DNA from: Stenopsyche tienmushanensis
Lineage: Eukaryota; Arthropoda; Insecta; Trichoptera; Stenopsychidae
Direction of reading: 5' to 3'
Length of the DNA: 64,000 bases
Assembly (NCBI GenBank): GCA_008973525.1
Contig: WACJ01000039.1
Location: 248,001 to 312,000, forward strand
A program made the position numbers and the translations under genes. This document shows, piece by piece, positions 13,192 through 25,252 of this stretch; positions within the stretch are counted from its first letter, which is position 1, and each line of letters begins with the position of its first letter. The notes under the pieces are model-generated. The model made no database searches, was not told the DNA's origin, and saw only the letters and a program-made list of their open reading frames with translations.

Positions 13192-14835
13192 TAATTATAA
13201 TATTTTTTATATAAAAATAGAAGGTCGCATTTAGAGACCCCCCAACAAAAAACGTTTTTGAAATATAACCGAAAATTTTGGTCTAAAAATGAAATGAAAA
13301 ACTGCAAAAAAGATGAAAAAAGTTGCTAATAATAATGTAAATTGTAAAAAATCTAAAAAAACGTTGTAAGCATTTAGGGATAGATTTTTTTTAAAAAAAG
13401 ATCCAAAGGTATAATATAAAAGAGAGGAATAAGACATAACAGGAGTAAAATCCGACTTAATAATTAGGGATTTGGTATAAGTACACTATTTTGATTGGAA
13501 TAATATAATGATTTTTATTTTGATTATTTTCTTAGATTGTTAAATAAGTTCTCTTGATGTACTAATACCATTTTGATTTTGGAGATATACTATAATACAT
13601 TTATTTAACGAAGAACGTTGTCAAATAATGATATTCTCTACTCTTATCTATGTTGAATTATCTTTATTGTTTTTGGGTTACCCTCTTTTTTCTAGTCCGT
13701 TTTTTGATTTACTCACAATGGAAATAATGTTTTCCATTTCGCCCGAAGAATATATTTTATCGTGGGTGTCTCGAATATGTAGAGCTTGGACCAAAATCCG
13801 CTCATGTCACTTATCCCGTTCCACTTAGGACACGGGAGCTTTGTATACATTATGCTCGATAGGAGCACGTGTGCCCGAAGAGCTTCACTTCAACTATGAT
13901 ATTATTCCCGATACCGATTCCCGTCTCTCCGACAATTTCGGGGAATAACGGCGGAGCAAGCCTTTTGCTTCGAGTATCGATCTCACTTTTGAGAGCTCGA
14001 TTATTAATGTTGAATTAAAACCGAAAGTCTTCTCGAGCTGCGCCGTAGACAATGTGATCTCGGAGCTATCTTCCAGCCGTAGCGCTAAACATCGGTCCTT
14101 TTGCGCCCCGTGGACTGTGAAAAATACCCTCCCTCTCCAGAGTTCCGGCAAAACTTTGGACGCGAATTGATTCGAGTGGAGAAACTTTTCCGTTTTATTA
14201 CGGTCCAAACTCCACCCGGTCTGACACCGACCCGTTTTACCTTATCAGAGATGGTCAACCTTGTGTAGACGCCCGCCATCTGCTGCCTATGTGCCGTTAA
14301 GCGAATCCCATGCTTCGAAAAAGCGTTTTCCAAAAAAATTACTTACGAATTTAACCACACATGGATTCCATCTGCTTCCGCTGATATTCCGGCGAATTCC
14401 CTATAAAAAATGTGGTTCGAAATAATTTTATTGAGCTGTTTTACATCTATTGCGGACCCATTTTGAAATCACAGAGAGCAGAGATCCACTTACAATGGAA
14501 TATATTTTTATTTCATTTCATTTCAATAGACATCCCACCAACATCCCACCGTTTAAAAAAATGTACTCAACAGCATTCCACGAAGAGTTCAAACGTTTTT
14601 CTCAATATTTTCAATGAAAAAATTTTATACTAATTGTTCTGACTATTTAAAATTTACTTCTCCTAAACATGTTTTCGAAATAATTTGAAAAAACAAGATC
14701 TGGGCAATATAATGGATGGTTTTATTATTGCAACATTGATGAAAAACAACCTAAATTTTGACAGATTTATACATAGACATTGACAAGCACAGCATCATAA
14801 TATAAGAGTCCCAGAAGTACCTGACCTGATATATA
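13192..14835. other. Non-repeat block with higher-GC centre
   Basis: About 13740-14340 has elevated GC and overlapping open frames on both strands (104 codons at 13894-14208 minus; 82 codons at 14085-14333 minus). Neither resembles a known protein, and there are no convincing exon boundaries. Candidate conserved non-coding DNA or unrecognised exon; undecided. Confidence 0.4.
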
Positions 14836-15443
14836 TTAGGTTGAGTCATAAATACTTGCCGATTACGCTCAAATAAGGTGATCATGCCAGAAATAGTGAA
14901 ATAAATCAACAAAGTGGTTTTGAATGACCGTAAACTGAAAGTGTGCGAGATATGTGCGAGAGTGCCGCGTTTGCTCACAATGGAACAAAAATTGAACATG
15001 GCGTCAATTTTTGTGGGATTGGGATGCCATTGGGATAATTTCCATTTATTATCTTCTAAATGGAAAAAAATCAATGGCACATATTATGTCAACTTGCTGC
15101 AAAATTTGAGTGATGAAATCAAATAATAACGGTCAAATTTGACTAAAAAGAAAGTATTTTTTAATCAAGACAATGCACCAGCTACGAGACAATGCAACAA
15201 TGAATTAAAGTATGAATTGCTTCCTCATGCTACCAATTACCAGATCTAGTTCTCTCGGATTAATTTCTTTCCCAAACTTGAAAAAATGGCTTGGTAGTAA
15301 AATATTTGCCAACAAAGAAGAGTCGAAGTCGACGGTTGATTGTTATTTTAGGAGTTCAACAGTTCTCACTATAAACAGGGTTGAGAAATTTTTCCCAATT
15401 TTTGTGCTTTCCTTATTAGGTCGGGTATTTCTATGACTACTTT
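14836..15443 (+). mobile_element. mariner element, internally deleted
   Basis: The left end begins TTAGGTTGAGTCATAAATAC, a typical mariner terminal repeat, preceded by TA. The right end, around 15423-15443, contains 'GTATTTCTATGACTAC', an imperfect reverse complement. At about 0.6 kb it is half the usual 1.3 kb mariner. The transposase is read in pieces on the plus strand: RKLKVCEI fused directly to CARVPRLLTMEQK (a deletion joins them), then INGTYYVNLLQNL, then FFNQDNAPAT with a catalytic aspartate, then FPNLKKWLGSKIF near the C terminus. Stops and frameshifts separate the pieces, so the copy is dead. Confidence 0.9.
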
Positions 15444-17938
15444 CGTATATCACATATAAATATTTTTACACGTTTTTTATAGTAATCATGTGAAACATAC
15501 ATTTTTACTGAATAAATCCTTAGATAAGAGACTTTTCAATCTTTCAGGAATTATCCCACAACTGATCCTACTGAAAAGTCTGTATCTTCTGCTGTTCAGA
15601 ATATCTACATTCATTCATCTTCATATATCTGTCAAAATCAAAGATATATCTTTCTAGCACAATTCTTTACTACACAAACTACTTACGTCAAAGTTTATTT
15701 TTTTTTATTATAAAAGATCAAATTTCTTACACTCTTCGTCCAATCGAGTAATTTTTCATAATTTTCACACACACTTGACATGTAATAACAATAACAGTTA
15801 CATCGCACTGAATTGTTCCAATATACTCAAACCTATTAAACGTTCCAACAACAATAAATCAATTATATGCTGTACATTTTTAAAATATATGTAATTATTA
15901 AACTTGTTAACACGTTGATATATTATTCCCGATAGCTATTATGCAGTCTCCATGGTTATTAAATCGAAACCGGGACACTTGAATCACTATAAATTGATTA
16001 TTTCGATGTTCATTCCAATTCCAAGCAAATTATTTCTAATAATGCAATTGCTCAAACATATTACGTGAATTTAATTTCATACATTTTGCCAATATTTCAA
16101 ATTTATATCATAAATGCCCTATTCATCTTTCGATATAATCACTCGATAGCTTGCAGGGTGAACACTCAATATTTGAAGATCACTTCTTATAAATCAAAAT
16201 GTACATGTAATCAATGTGTGCAGATTCAGTGGATTTATGTAGACTTTTTATATATAAATTTATATTGATATATTTTATTATTGACCCAAGAAATTTCTTA
16301 GATTCCAAGCTTTGTTCCTTAACGAGGCCGCTTTCGCAATTGAATATTCAATAAAATATTCGGGTTTTAAGTTAAACTTGCTTAAACATCCCTGCGGCCT
16401 CGTTTTAGGTCATTCCCTGTTTGCACATCTACTTAGTTCAAACCCTCCTGATGGTAAGATAGTGGGGTCCAGTGACTCTCTAAATTAAATTTTATTCCAC
16501 TTTCACTAGCTCCGGGCCCTAATCGTACACTTTTTCTCTTATTTAAACTTTAATTTTGTTTTATTTCGTGGCACATTATCTTTGTGTGAAGTGCTTCATA
16601 ATAAACACGTGGAGGGTATTCTGAGCTACGCAAAATCCCCCGATTTCCTCCACCGAAAGCATTCGCCCCCTCCCGGTTTACTATGAATAATAGCCGCTGT
16701 AAACATAAATTAATAAGTGTACTCAGTTTTAGGATACTGAAAGGATCTTTTAAAAGGTTGTATTATTATACGTTCCATTAAATGCCTAATAAACAACCCC
16801 CGAACGCCCTTAAAAATGTAAATATCTCCGACCGAATTGATGATCAAAATTTGATCAAAAATATTTCATATTTAAAAAAATTAAATTACCCTCCAAAACG
16901 AATCCAAAACTCGAAACGAGCCCCTTAAACGTAATATAAATTCGCTCCCCGAAGGGAGCTGAAAACATTTTATGCTTCCAGAAAATAGAATTTTCCCGAG
17001 TCGGCGGTAACATTGATGTTTGCTCTCATAACAATCTCCCATGGTAGCTCATTACGCTAATTAATACATAATCACTCATTATACAAACCGAAATATGTCG
17101 AAATATCCCATTACACACTATAATATCAATGGCTCTCAATCTTTTACATCGAATTTTTGAATGATAAAAATTGAATATTCCCTGGAATTCGAGTATTTCT
17201 TCAAGATTTTTTTTATATAGTGAAGCATCATACATTCAGATTAGATCATTTGAGCCGGAATTAATATAATTGATGAATTTGAGTAATTAACAAAATTACC
17301 GTGGCGATTAACTCTAGATCACTAATCATTAGTCTCACAGACTACTCACACATGAGTTTTTCTGCCAATCAAAATTAAAACAAATAATGCAAAAAAGTGC
17401 TAACAGTGCTATACTGATAACTGCAGAAAGTGTTTACCAAGTTTTATTTAAAAATATTACTTAAAGAAATGGATACTGATTTAAGTAAAACTATGTTACT
17501 ATATATCAAAACGTAAATGGATGAAACAAGAAATGCAATATTAATCACGTTAAAATTATATTTAGAAACGGGGAACGTTCTTCCCTTTACAGAAGAATGT
17601 ATGAAATATTCATTAAAAACAGAGCCCGTTGCATTGGCATCCGGGACATTGATCAGATTGTTTAATACAAACAGTCATCTAACAAATCTGATCTAGAAAT
17701 GCAAATAATAAAAAAGAAATAGAAGTATGTAATTGAATCAGAAACATTACTAAAACAGTTGAACAAAAAATTTGCCGAAATAATTTAAATCAGCACACTG
17801 GTTGTTTATAATGATAATATAAAGTTTATTGAAAAGCTATTCAAAAATTTTGATCACGTTAAAAAAGATGTGATATTTTAGATATTTTTTAATAAAACCA
17901 ACCTCATCAACAACTGAGAGAGTTTTATCGAAGTTTAA
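15444..17938. other. AT-rich DNA with a GC-richer block at 16.3-17.0 kb
   Basis: No gene recognised. Within the GC-richer part is a perfect 11-bp inverted repeat, AACGAGGCCGC (16321-16331) and GCGGCCTCGTT (16394-16404), spanning 84 bp. Its role is unknown. Confidence 0.45.
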
Positions 17939-18258
17939 TCTGTTGATGAGTACAGTTGCGTATGTGCGATTGAATTCCAGTGATCCAAGTTCCAAGACAG
18001 AGACGGAGAAAGTGTCTTGCGTACATCGTACGATTGTATAGATCAATAACCCAAATCCATCAAGTGTATGGTTTATGTTTATGCGAAGAAATGAAGGAAT
18101 ATTGTGTGCTATGAACAGTATTTATACATTGATATACAAACTTCATATACGCTGCGCGATCTTGACAGATAAGTGGTTTTTACGGATTATAAGTGGCGGA
18201 TATACAAATATGGAATCTACGTTTAAGTCATTATAAAATAAACTCATTACTCAAAGGG
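17939..18258 (-). mobile_element. TTAA-flanked piggyBac-type MITE, copy D
   Basis: A 320-bp segment between TTAA at 17935-17938 and TTAA at 18259-18262. The right end reads inward as CCCTTTGAGTAATGAG. On the minus strand the centre reads 'GGGTTATTGATCTATACAAT', matching copies A (5156) and C (about 33830). It is non-coding. It represents the empty version of the site occupied by the hAT element in copy C. Confidence 0.75.
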
Positions 18259-18669
18259 TTAACAGTAGAAAAAAATTTTTTCGGAATGTAAATAAAATTA
18301 TAATATTTTTGATTTTGTTTGGCTTCAAAAATTCACTTGATTTCATGGCTTTGTTTATGTGTAAATGCGTTGCGCAACAGAGAAAGCTACTTTCTGCCTT
18401 CTTTCCTCAGTAACGGCATTAAAAAGCTATACGATACGATATATAGTATAAATGTATTTCTAACGAAAGAAACTAAATAGAAAAATAATACAATCCATTT
18501 GTATTTATAAATATCATTAGTAGACTGAAACCTAACAGCATGAATTGAAGATCGTCTAACACATATGAATAATTTAATAGTTGTTTTCTTGTGTTTCTAG
18601 ACTATTATTATGATAGTCTGGCGACTGAGTGCTTAATTATAAAAATTGGCTGGATGATTCCCTATAAAC

Positions 18670-18830
18670 TCTTCGACAATAACAAAGCCGAATGTGTCCG
18701 AATTTTTACCGACTTCTGCATCAAAACGAGCAAACTCCGTTCCTGAAGAATCTCGTCACTGGGGATGAATCGTGGCTTCTCTTCAAAAACGCAAAAAGAA
18801 TGAAGCTTACACTGTAAGAAGGCAATGTAT
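18670..18830 (+). pseudogene. mariner transposase fragment
   Basis: A short plus-strand remnant that reads NKAECVRIFTD and then, after a one-base frame change, FLKNLVTGDESWLLFKNAK. 'TGDESW' is the block around the first catalytic aspartate of mariner transposases. Nothing else of the element is recognisable, and no inverted ends are seen. The block differs from the corresponding parts of the mariner at 14836, so it probably comes from another mariner subfamily. Confidence 0.8.
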
Positions 18831-20794
18831 TGTATTTGTTAGGACAGAAGTAGAATTATCCAATGGAAAATCATCTCAAATGAGATTATTTATTAGTGGA
18901 ATGAAGACGATTGATTGATTGATTTGATGATGAAAATTAGTTGAGAACGCGAAATGATTACGTTGCATTCGAATCATTCTAGTACGAGAATGGTATTCTA
19001 GTGGAGAATGGTAATATTAGAGTACGCTAAAAAATCGGAACCTTTCGGATCGGAACGGAATCGGAATCATTGTCTAAAAAATTTTTATCATCAGGATTTT
19101 ATTATAAATATATTTTTTTAATCATCCTGTAACACTTTTCTTTAGCGCTTGATAATTCTGTTGGAAAAAAACACAAGTTGCTTTTCAGATGACCGCCATA
19201 CATATGTACGTACATAAGTTTATTACTTAAAATTTCCTCCAGAACTTCCTCCCCCATCGGAGTAATCCATTAAGATCCTGGATTAAGTGTCGCCACTGTC
19301 GCTAAGAGTTATTATGTCCTGGCATTCTCTCCTTGTTTTGTCTCGCATTTTGAAAACACGCGAAAAAACCCGCGATCCCGTTTGTTTCGCAAGGGGGAAC
19401 CCTTTGTTTGGGGACTTTTCACTCTTTTGTGTCACTCTTTATCGCGACGAAACTTTTCCTCCGACGTTTTATAAAAGCACATTAGCGCCACAATTGTTTT
19501 TTTCGTCCTTTTTCTGCCGGACTACTTTAAGTGGAGATTTGCTAGCCATTCGCGGCTCTCGAAAATATTCCCGAGGATTTAGCAGCCTTAAAGCGTCTGT
19601 AAAAAAAAGCGCTGATGTTATCAGCTGAAGCACTTCCCTACTATGCTAGTTGCTCTTAAATTATAATTCAACTTTTTTTTCATCCCTTTTCCTTCGTGTT
19701 GCCTTCCTTTATCAGACGGAAAAAACATATTTTAATTAAGAAAAATAAATATTCACAATTCTTCTTTCGCTTCTAAACCAAATTAATTACAAGCCTCTTA
19801 TATAAATCGGGTTACATTTCCCATTAAAAATAGTTGCGCCATTCTATAAACTTAAACGATAAATAGAAATTTCAATTCATTGATATTCATCCTATTTGTT
19901 TCAAATTTATAAACGGTTCAAAACTATGAAGCCCTTGATATTTAATAAAATATTCCATAATTTCCCTGATGTTTAAGTGCAAGCAGTGGGTCCTGTTTTT
20001 TCCCACGGGACACATAAACACTCATTACTCGATCCTTTATTTAATATTCACTCATCAACCCCTCTCGGCAAACCTTGACATTAGTATTTTTATGGTGCTT
20101 AAATTTGAATAAACGCAAAACAGGTGAGGTGGTCGCTAATTATTATTTATTTCTCCTTACGAGATGTTTACTTAGTGCGAAAAAGGCTGCCTTTGATACT
20201 AAACCTAAGTGGCTTTTTAATGTCGTTTTTTTTGCAAGTGACTTTTATCCTGTGAGTAATGTTGAACAGACGAAAGGACAAAAATATGTATTTTTTTATG
20301 ATATTAACGCCAGTTGTACAAGTCTAAGAAATTATGTTGACGGGGTGTGCTCTTTGTTTATTACAAGTCGATGACAGCTCGGGGCAAACTTAATTTTAAA
20401 TTGTATACGGAAGGCTTTGAGCTGAAATATGTATTTAAAATATAATAAAAAATCATCAGCCTATTACAAATGTATCTTCAAGATGAACGTAAATCTGGCA
20501 ATATTTATTTGCAGTATTATTTGTCGGCGTATGACAAGATTTAATAGTATTTACAGATTATATTGGCTGGAGTTCATAAATGGAATTTTAAGTAAATCAT
20601 TGAATTCAGATTTGAAATATCAATAGTACCTTAAGGGGGGGCAAACCCTTTACAACGTTCAAAAAAATATTTTTTTTTTAAATTACATTTTGCGAAAGTA
20701 TAACCTATTTAAAGTATACTATAAAAAAGAAAAATAGGAAAAAATAGGAGAAAAATAGTTCGAAGTTGCACGAAGTCAAGTTTAGCTCGATAGT
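18831..20794. other. Non-repeat DNA with a GC-richer block near 19.3-19.6 kb
   Basis: The plus-strand frame at 19287-19628 (113 codons) lies in a GC-richer stretch but matches no family I know. A GGAAC/GGAATC-rich patch at about 19030-19070 resembles one at 58580-58690 in style only. No gene is called. Confidence 0.4.
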
Positions 20795-21300
20795 GTGTCA
20801 TGTGTGGTTGAATTTTCGAAACAAAAATGTCAAAATATCTTAATAAAGAAACGAAAGGTAGAGAAGTTCGAGGAATTTAAAAAAAATACATTATCATGGG
20901 AACCCAACTGGATTCAAAAGCTGGTGCAAATGGCAGAAAACCATTGCTTTAAAAAATATCCAAAGCTTAAAGACTTGACTCGATTTCTTAGCCAAGAGAT
21001 AAAACAACATCTCTTACCAATTTATAAAGATCTGTCCAGGGATGAATTACTTCAAAGATGCTTGGGTGGCCATACTCAAAATGCTATTGATTGTTTTAAC
21101 TCGATGGTTTGGCGATTGGATCCAAATCACCTGCATTCTACTGTGAAGTCTTTGCTGAAAATACCGAAGAAGCGCGGATAGCGAGGTAGAAAAGTAAAAG
21201 ACTTTCTGAGACAAAAACAACTCGTATAGCCCGAAAACAACAGTTAGTCGAAGATAATCAACTTTTTGAGAAAGCTGAAGATCTATTATATGCATCTGAA
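20795..21300 (+). pseudogene. Mutator-like transposase-domain fragment
   Basis: A 128-codon plus-strand frame at 20795-21181 contains HLLPIYKDLSRDELLQRCLG followed by GHTQNAIDCFNSMVWRLDPN. From memory of the family, 'LL.RC..G.TQN..E.FNS..W...P' is a conserved block near the end of Mutator-like transposase domains common in aphids and other insects. After position 21155 the homology moves to another frame (AENTEEARIAR, a TAG stop, then KSKRLSETKTTRIARKQQ), ending at a TGA after ASEIIG near 21309. The copy therefore has a frameshift and an internal stop, and lacks the catalytic N-terminal part. Family assignment is moderate; the frameshift is clear. Confidence 0.5.
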
Positions 21301-21679
21301 ATCATTGGTTGATCGGTAAGTCACTAAAATTGATAGTTTTATTGCATTGAAACTTGAAACAAAATTATCTCGAAACTACATTTTCAAAATGTTCGCCAGT
21401 TGTAGCTTAAATAGTTATTGATTGATCTGACTGAAATTTTGAGATATTTCTCATTATAATATTATTTAGTTAACTAAGCTAAAGTTTTAAGGTTTTCGTA
21501 TAAATAAATAATTTTTTTGGGGTAAAACAGATCAAAAAAATGATAAAAAATATGAAAGTTTGACTAAAAAGCCTACTAAATTTTTAATTTTATATATTTT
21601 TTAAATTTTTATAACTTAGTTGACTGCCTACACATATTAAAAATCAAAAAATATTTTCATTTTCGGTTTCAGTTCAACA

Positions 21680-21921
21680 GGAAACCTTCAACAAATGGCG
21701 AGCAGTTTGATAAGAAAAGTTAAAAAAAACCAACGATGAGGTCAAAAAAGGACTTTTAGAATATTTTCGTTCAAAGACCGTAATATTTTATGATATTACG
21801 GGCTTACAATGTTACCAGATAGATAGAAAGAGGTTATATCTAACGATGAAAAAAAAGTAATAATATGTTAAAAATTATCAAATCTTTCACTTAAAAAACG
21901 AAAATATTTATGGGTACACCT
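21680..21921 (+). pseudogene. mariner 3' end with C-terminal transposase remnant
   Basis: Plus-strand reading NDEVKKGLLEYFRSKTVIFY matches the C-terminal block of mariner transposases. A nearly identical stretch occurs at 32276-32441. Both copies finish with 'AAAACGAAAAT' and then TTTATGGGTACACC followed by TA, so that sequence is the shared 3' terminal repeat. The 5' part of this copy is missing, and the unrelated Mutator-like fragment lies just upstream. Confidence 0.75.
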
Positions 21922-23290
21922 TATATATAAATGCTACTTTCTTGTTTTCAAATAAGCCCCCCATTGTTTAATTTCATAATTTGATGTAATAATCGTTAAA
22001 TATAAATTCTAAGAAGTTTATTTCAACCTATTGTATTATAATATCTGTTCGATTGATCGCCAAAGATATAAATGAAAATATGTGATCCTAAATCTGCTTA
22101 ATTGAGGCGTTGGCAAGGCTCTGAATTGTGACTAACTAGATTAAACTTGGAAGCACTTTCTAGATACTACAGCTGAAAGTAATGTCCTACGTAACTGCAT
22201 TTGCTTAGTTTCAGCGCTATAATTTCCAGCTTTTTACAAAGCAATAATATCATATGAAGATTGCTATAAAATTTTGTATAAATTTAAATTGTTAAGATGA
22301 CTTATTCGCTAATTAGATCATTTATTATTCGAGTTTTTGTCCAATTAAGTAGCCCGCTTATCAAATATGTTTTTGGCTAATTTTCGCTCCTTTGACTCCG
22401 AGGGCCAAGCGTTTTCAATTTCAAACGATCGGAAATAATGTAATAATGTGATTAGGAGATATGTCAGATGTGGCCAAATCGGCCCTGGACCGTTTTTAAC
22501 ATACCTTAGCAATCATACAAATTACAAATGGAAACATTAACGATTTTGTCGGCTCTCGGTAATTACTTACTTAATGGTATGCTGGAATTTCCCTGCCCGG
22601 AGAAGGGTAGAACGTTTGAACAACATAATGAGAATTCGCCTAATGAACCCTTAAAACGGTGGGCCTAGGGACGTAAAACGAAATGTTTTCAGCTGAAAAC
22701 CGAGTATCTGAACATCTAAACTGCCGAAGGAAACCGGTCAGATCGGTTTCTATTAACGGAGGCGGCAACTCCTCACCTTGGCTTTTCTTCGACGTACTCG
22801 TGAGCAATTTCTTTAATTGAATTTTTCGAGATGGTCGTTTCCGGTTTCGTTATTTTTCTCCATACCTGCAAACCTCGACGGTTTTAATAAACATCATTGG
22901 AAATATCTCTGGCTTAAGTCTGTGGGATGGCGAAATTTTGTTTGAGCCCTTATAAATATCACATAGCATTTCTAATTTCCTTAAAGATGAAACACTGAAA
23001 GCCTGGGGCCAATCCAATTATGCAGCCTATTTCATTAATTAACCTCTACTAGCTCACAACTACCTTTAATGATAACATGATTATTGATTTATTTTCTCAA
23101 AAAAAAAAGTTATATTAGTTTACTGCTTTCATATATGCAGAAAAAGAAATGTATTTCTAGACAAACTTACTTTAATCAAAGATATATTTAATTCATCCTC
23201 TTTTAGATCCAGTTTTTATCTCTATTGGATACTTTACATAATCACTATTTTTAGTGAATATCAAAGCTATTTTAATATTGCTTATGTACA
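21922..23290. other. Higher-GC non-repeat block, candidate regulatory DNA
   Basis: About 22100-22990 is GC-richer and dense in AATTA/TAAT motifs, with no repeat relatives in the window and no open frame worth calling. This is what an arthropod conserved non-coding element looks like, but conservation cannot be judged from one sequence. Confidence 0.35.
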
Positions 23291-23294
23291 TTAA

Positions 23295-23825
23295 TTTGAC
23301 ATTCAATCAAAATATCAGTTTCATACAAAATTATCTATTAATTCAAACATGTTACATGCACTTTTATCGAATAATTGAATGAAATTCAGATGGCATTGAA
23401 GATGTTTAATAGATCAACATATGCTTATGTGATATGTAATCTTTTGTGTGATATGTGTGATCTTTTGTGACACCTCTATCGTGTAAATTAATTATTTTGG
23501 TGATCCTATTCCGTGATTCGCACTGTCTTCAAACCTGACTCCACTGGATTTATTTGTCTGGGGATGTGCCTTATTCCGTGGCTCGCACGGTCTTCAGACC
23601 TGACACCGCTGGATTTCTTTGTCTGGGGACGGGCCCTATTCCGTAGTTTGCACGGTCTCCAGACCTGACACCACTGGATTTCTCTGTCTGGAGTCGTGTC
23701 CTATTCCATGGCACGGTCTGCAGATCTGACACCCCTGAATTTCTTTGTCTAGGGACGTGCCCTATTTCATAGCTTGCGCGGTCTTCAGACCTAACACTAC
23801 TGGATTTTTTGCCTAGGGATATACA
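23295..23825 (+). mobile_element. Mariner-like MITE with 65-bp minisatellite, copy 1
   Basis: The unique flank at 23310-23500 is the reverse complement of 50880-51030 (shared 'TTTCATACAAAATTATCTAT' and 'AGATGGCATTGAAGATGTT'). From 23505 to 23820 it carries five tandem units: 'TATTC' landmarks fall at 23507, 23572, 23637, 23702 and 23763, giving a 65-bp period. Unit 2 reads SSDLTPLDFFVWG in one frame, a mariner transposase catalytic block. Because 65 is not a multiple of three, successive units fall in different frames, so the array is not a protein gene. No intact inverted end is visible here. Confidence 0.8.
23505..23820 (+). repeat. 65-bp minisatellite, five units
   Basis: Each unit contains 'CCTGACACCACTGGATTTCT' followed by TTGTCTGGGGACGTGCCCTATTCCGTGGC. 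Spacing between landmarks is 65, 65, 65 and 61 bp. The same unit, mostly in reverse orientation, recurs at 38985-39260, 50740-50850 and 51150-51265. It is derived from a transposase segment (see the MITE entry). Confidence 0.9.
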
Positions 23826-23829
23826 TACT

Positions 23830-24406
23830 TACTTACTTTTAAATTATTTCATGTTATTGCGACAACAGATTACAAAAAGTTATAATGGTTTAAAGGCTAA
23901 AATTTTCTTTGGAGATTTCGAACTATTAGCTTGTTACTCCGAGAGCTTATATAATATGCCGTGTCGTCGGCGTAAAGTGCTACGTTTGATTGGAATAGTG
24001 TTGGTAGATCATGTAAGTAAATGCTGAACAAGTGAGACCCTAAAATACTGCCCTGAGGAACTCCCCCTGAAACAGACCGGGGAGTTGACGTTGCTCTGTT
24101 TAAGATTATCGAAAATGATATTTTGCACAGATATGATTGGAACGTTTTAATAAGATAAATAGGAAAATTAAGGGATATCATTTTATCGATCAGACCGCGA
24201 TGCCAAACGGTGTCGAATGCTTTTTCGATGTCGAGTAGTACCATACCGGTACTTCTCTTCGTGTTAAAGTTTCTAGTAATGTGTTCGGTCAGTCTAGTCA
24301 ACTGATGAGCCGTAGAGAGATTCCATCTTCAAACACGCATTAAATATTTTTGTCAACTGAATAATTATTTTAAATGGGAGATTTTTGATGACTGTATTGT
24401 CTATAG
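23830..24406 (-). pseudogene. Jockey-type reverse transcriptase, downstream half
   Basis: Minus-strand frame with clear reverse transcriptase blocks: TGMVLLDIEKAFDTVWHRGL (palm, first catalytic aspartate), SGGVPQGSILGSHLF, and ALYADDTAYY carrying the YADD catalytic pair. This order and wording fit the Jockey group of non-LTR retrotransposons. Upstream, DNTVIKNLPF and TKIFNACLKMES are followed abruptly by STAHQLTRLTEHI in another frame, so a few hundred bases between fingers and palm are deleted. The C-terminal thumb region is lost before 23830. The gene continues at 26423-26560, on the far side of the hAT element. It cannot make a working enzyme. Confidence 0.92.
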
Positions 24407-24632
24407 CAGTGCTCCGCAACGTTTTCTCGCCCACGGCACACCAAAGCTCTTCTTTAAATTTCGCGGCACACCAAAAGCCAAAAATAATAGATATTGATTT
24501 ATTTATTCTAAAACAGCTCTCCCCATAGTTCATAAAAAAATACTCTAAAAGGGCTTAAATATTTTATACAATTTTACAATAATTTTTTTTTTTTTATTTC
24601 CTATGTACACATACATAAAAACTATACTATAT

Positions 24633-25252
24633 TTACTTTTGTGCAATCTTAATAATTATTATAAAATAATGACAAATTAATGTGATACCTGCGCTTTTTT
24701 TCGATTCAAAATTTTCAGCCAAATTTCTAATCAGTGCTCCTAAAATATCGCTTGACATGTCGTAAATAAGTCTTTTAACAGTATCGGCAGACAACGAAAC
24801 TTTATTTACTTCCTTAACATCATTGGGCTCAAGCATAAGTCAAACAATTTCCATACATGCTGATTTAATAAGTATTTCGCCGATAGTACGTGGTTTTTTC
24901 TGACATGCAGTTAATTTTGCAACACGGTAGCTAGCTTCTAAAACCTTTTCAGAAACCGTAACGGCCGAATTCATAAATTGTTTCTCTTTTTGATTTTGTT
25001 CTAAACGCCTCTTGGCGCAACTGGGATAATTTGAATTTAGATGGCGATTAAATTTATTACTTCGTTTGATATCTGTTCGCTGCAAATGATCCATTGTAGC
25101 TTTGGAGCTGTTTCATCACCACATCACGAGAATCCATATTGAACGTAGTCTTCGTTGTGCTTCATTTTCACAGTCTTTGGCATTTTTGCAATGCTTGTGC
25201 TGGGTTCTTCTGTATGTAAAGACGAATCTTTTCCACGTAAAATTGTATCCAT
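24633..25252 (-). pseudogene. hAT transposase (BED-finger type), truncated
   Basis: An ATG at 25252 opens a frame reading MDTILRGKDSSLHTEEPSTS and later HNEDYVQYGFS, then TGA where this family usually has tryptophan. The following CGDETAPKLQ, WIICSEQISNEV and, after a one-base shift, NKFNRHLNSNYPS correspond to a BED zinc finger; its first cysteine has become W and its last histidine Y. Then come TVSEKVLEASYRVAKLTACQ and SADTVKRLIYDMSSDI, typical of ZBED/SCAN-type hAT transposases. The RNase H catalytic core and the C-terminal dimerisation region are absent. In family terms it would bind the hAT ends and move the element; this copy is inactive. Confidence 0.85.

Noticed and set aside
14751..15080. 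109-codon minus-strand open frame
   Set aside because: It overlaps the mariner terminal repeat and transposase remnant on the plus strand; no independent support.
23505..23820. Possible repeat protein encoded by the tandem array
   Set aside because: The unit is 65 bp, so the frame shifts at every unit and stops appear; it is a DNA repeat.
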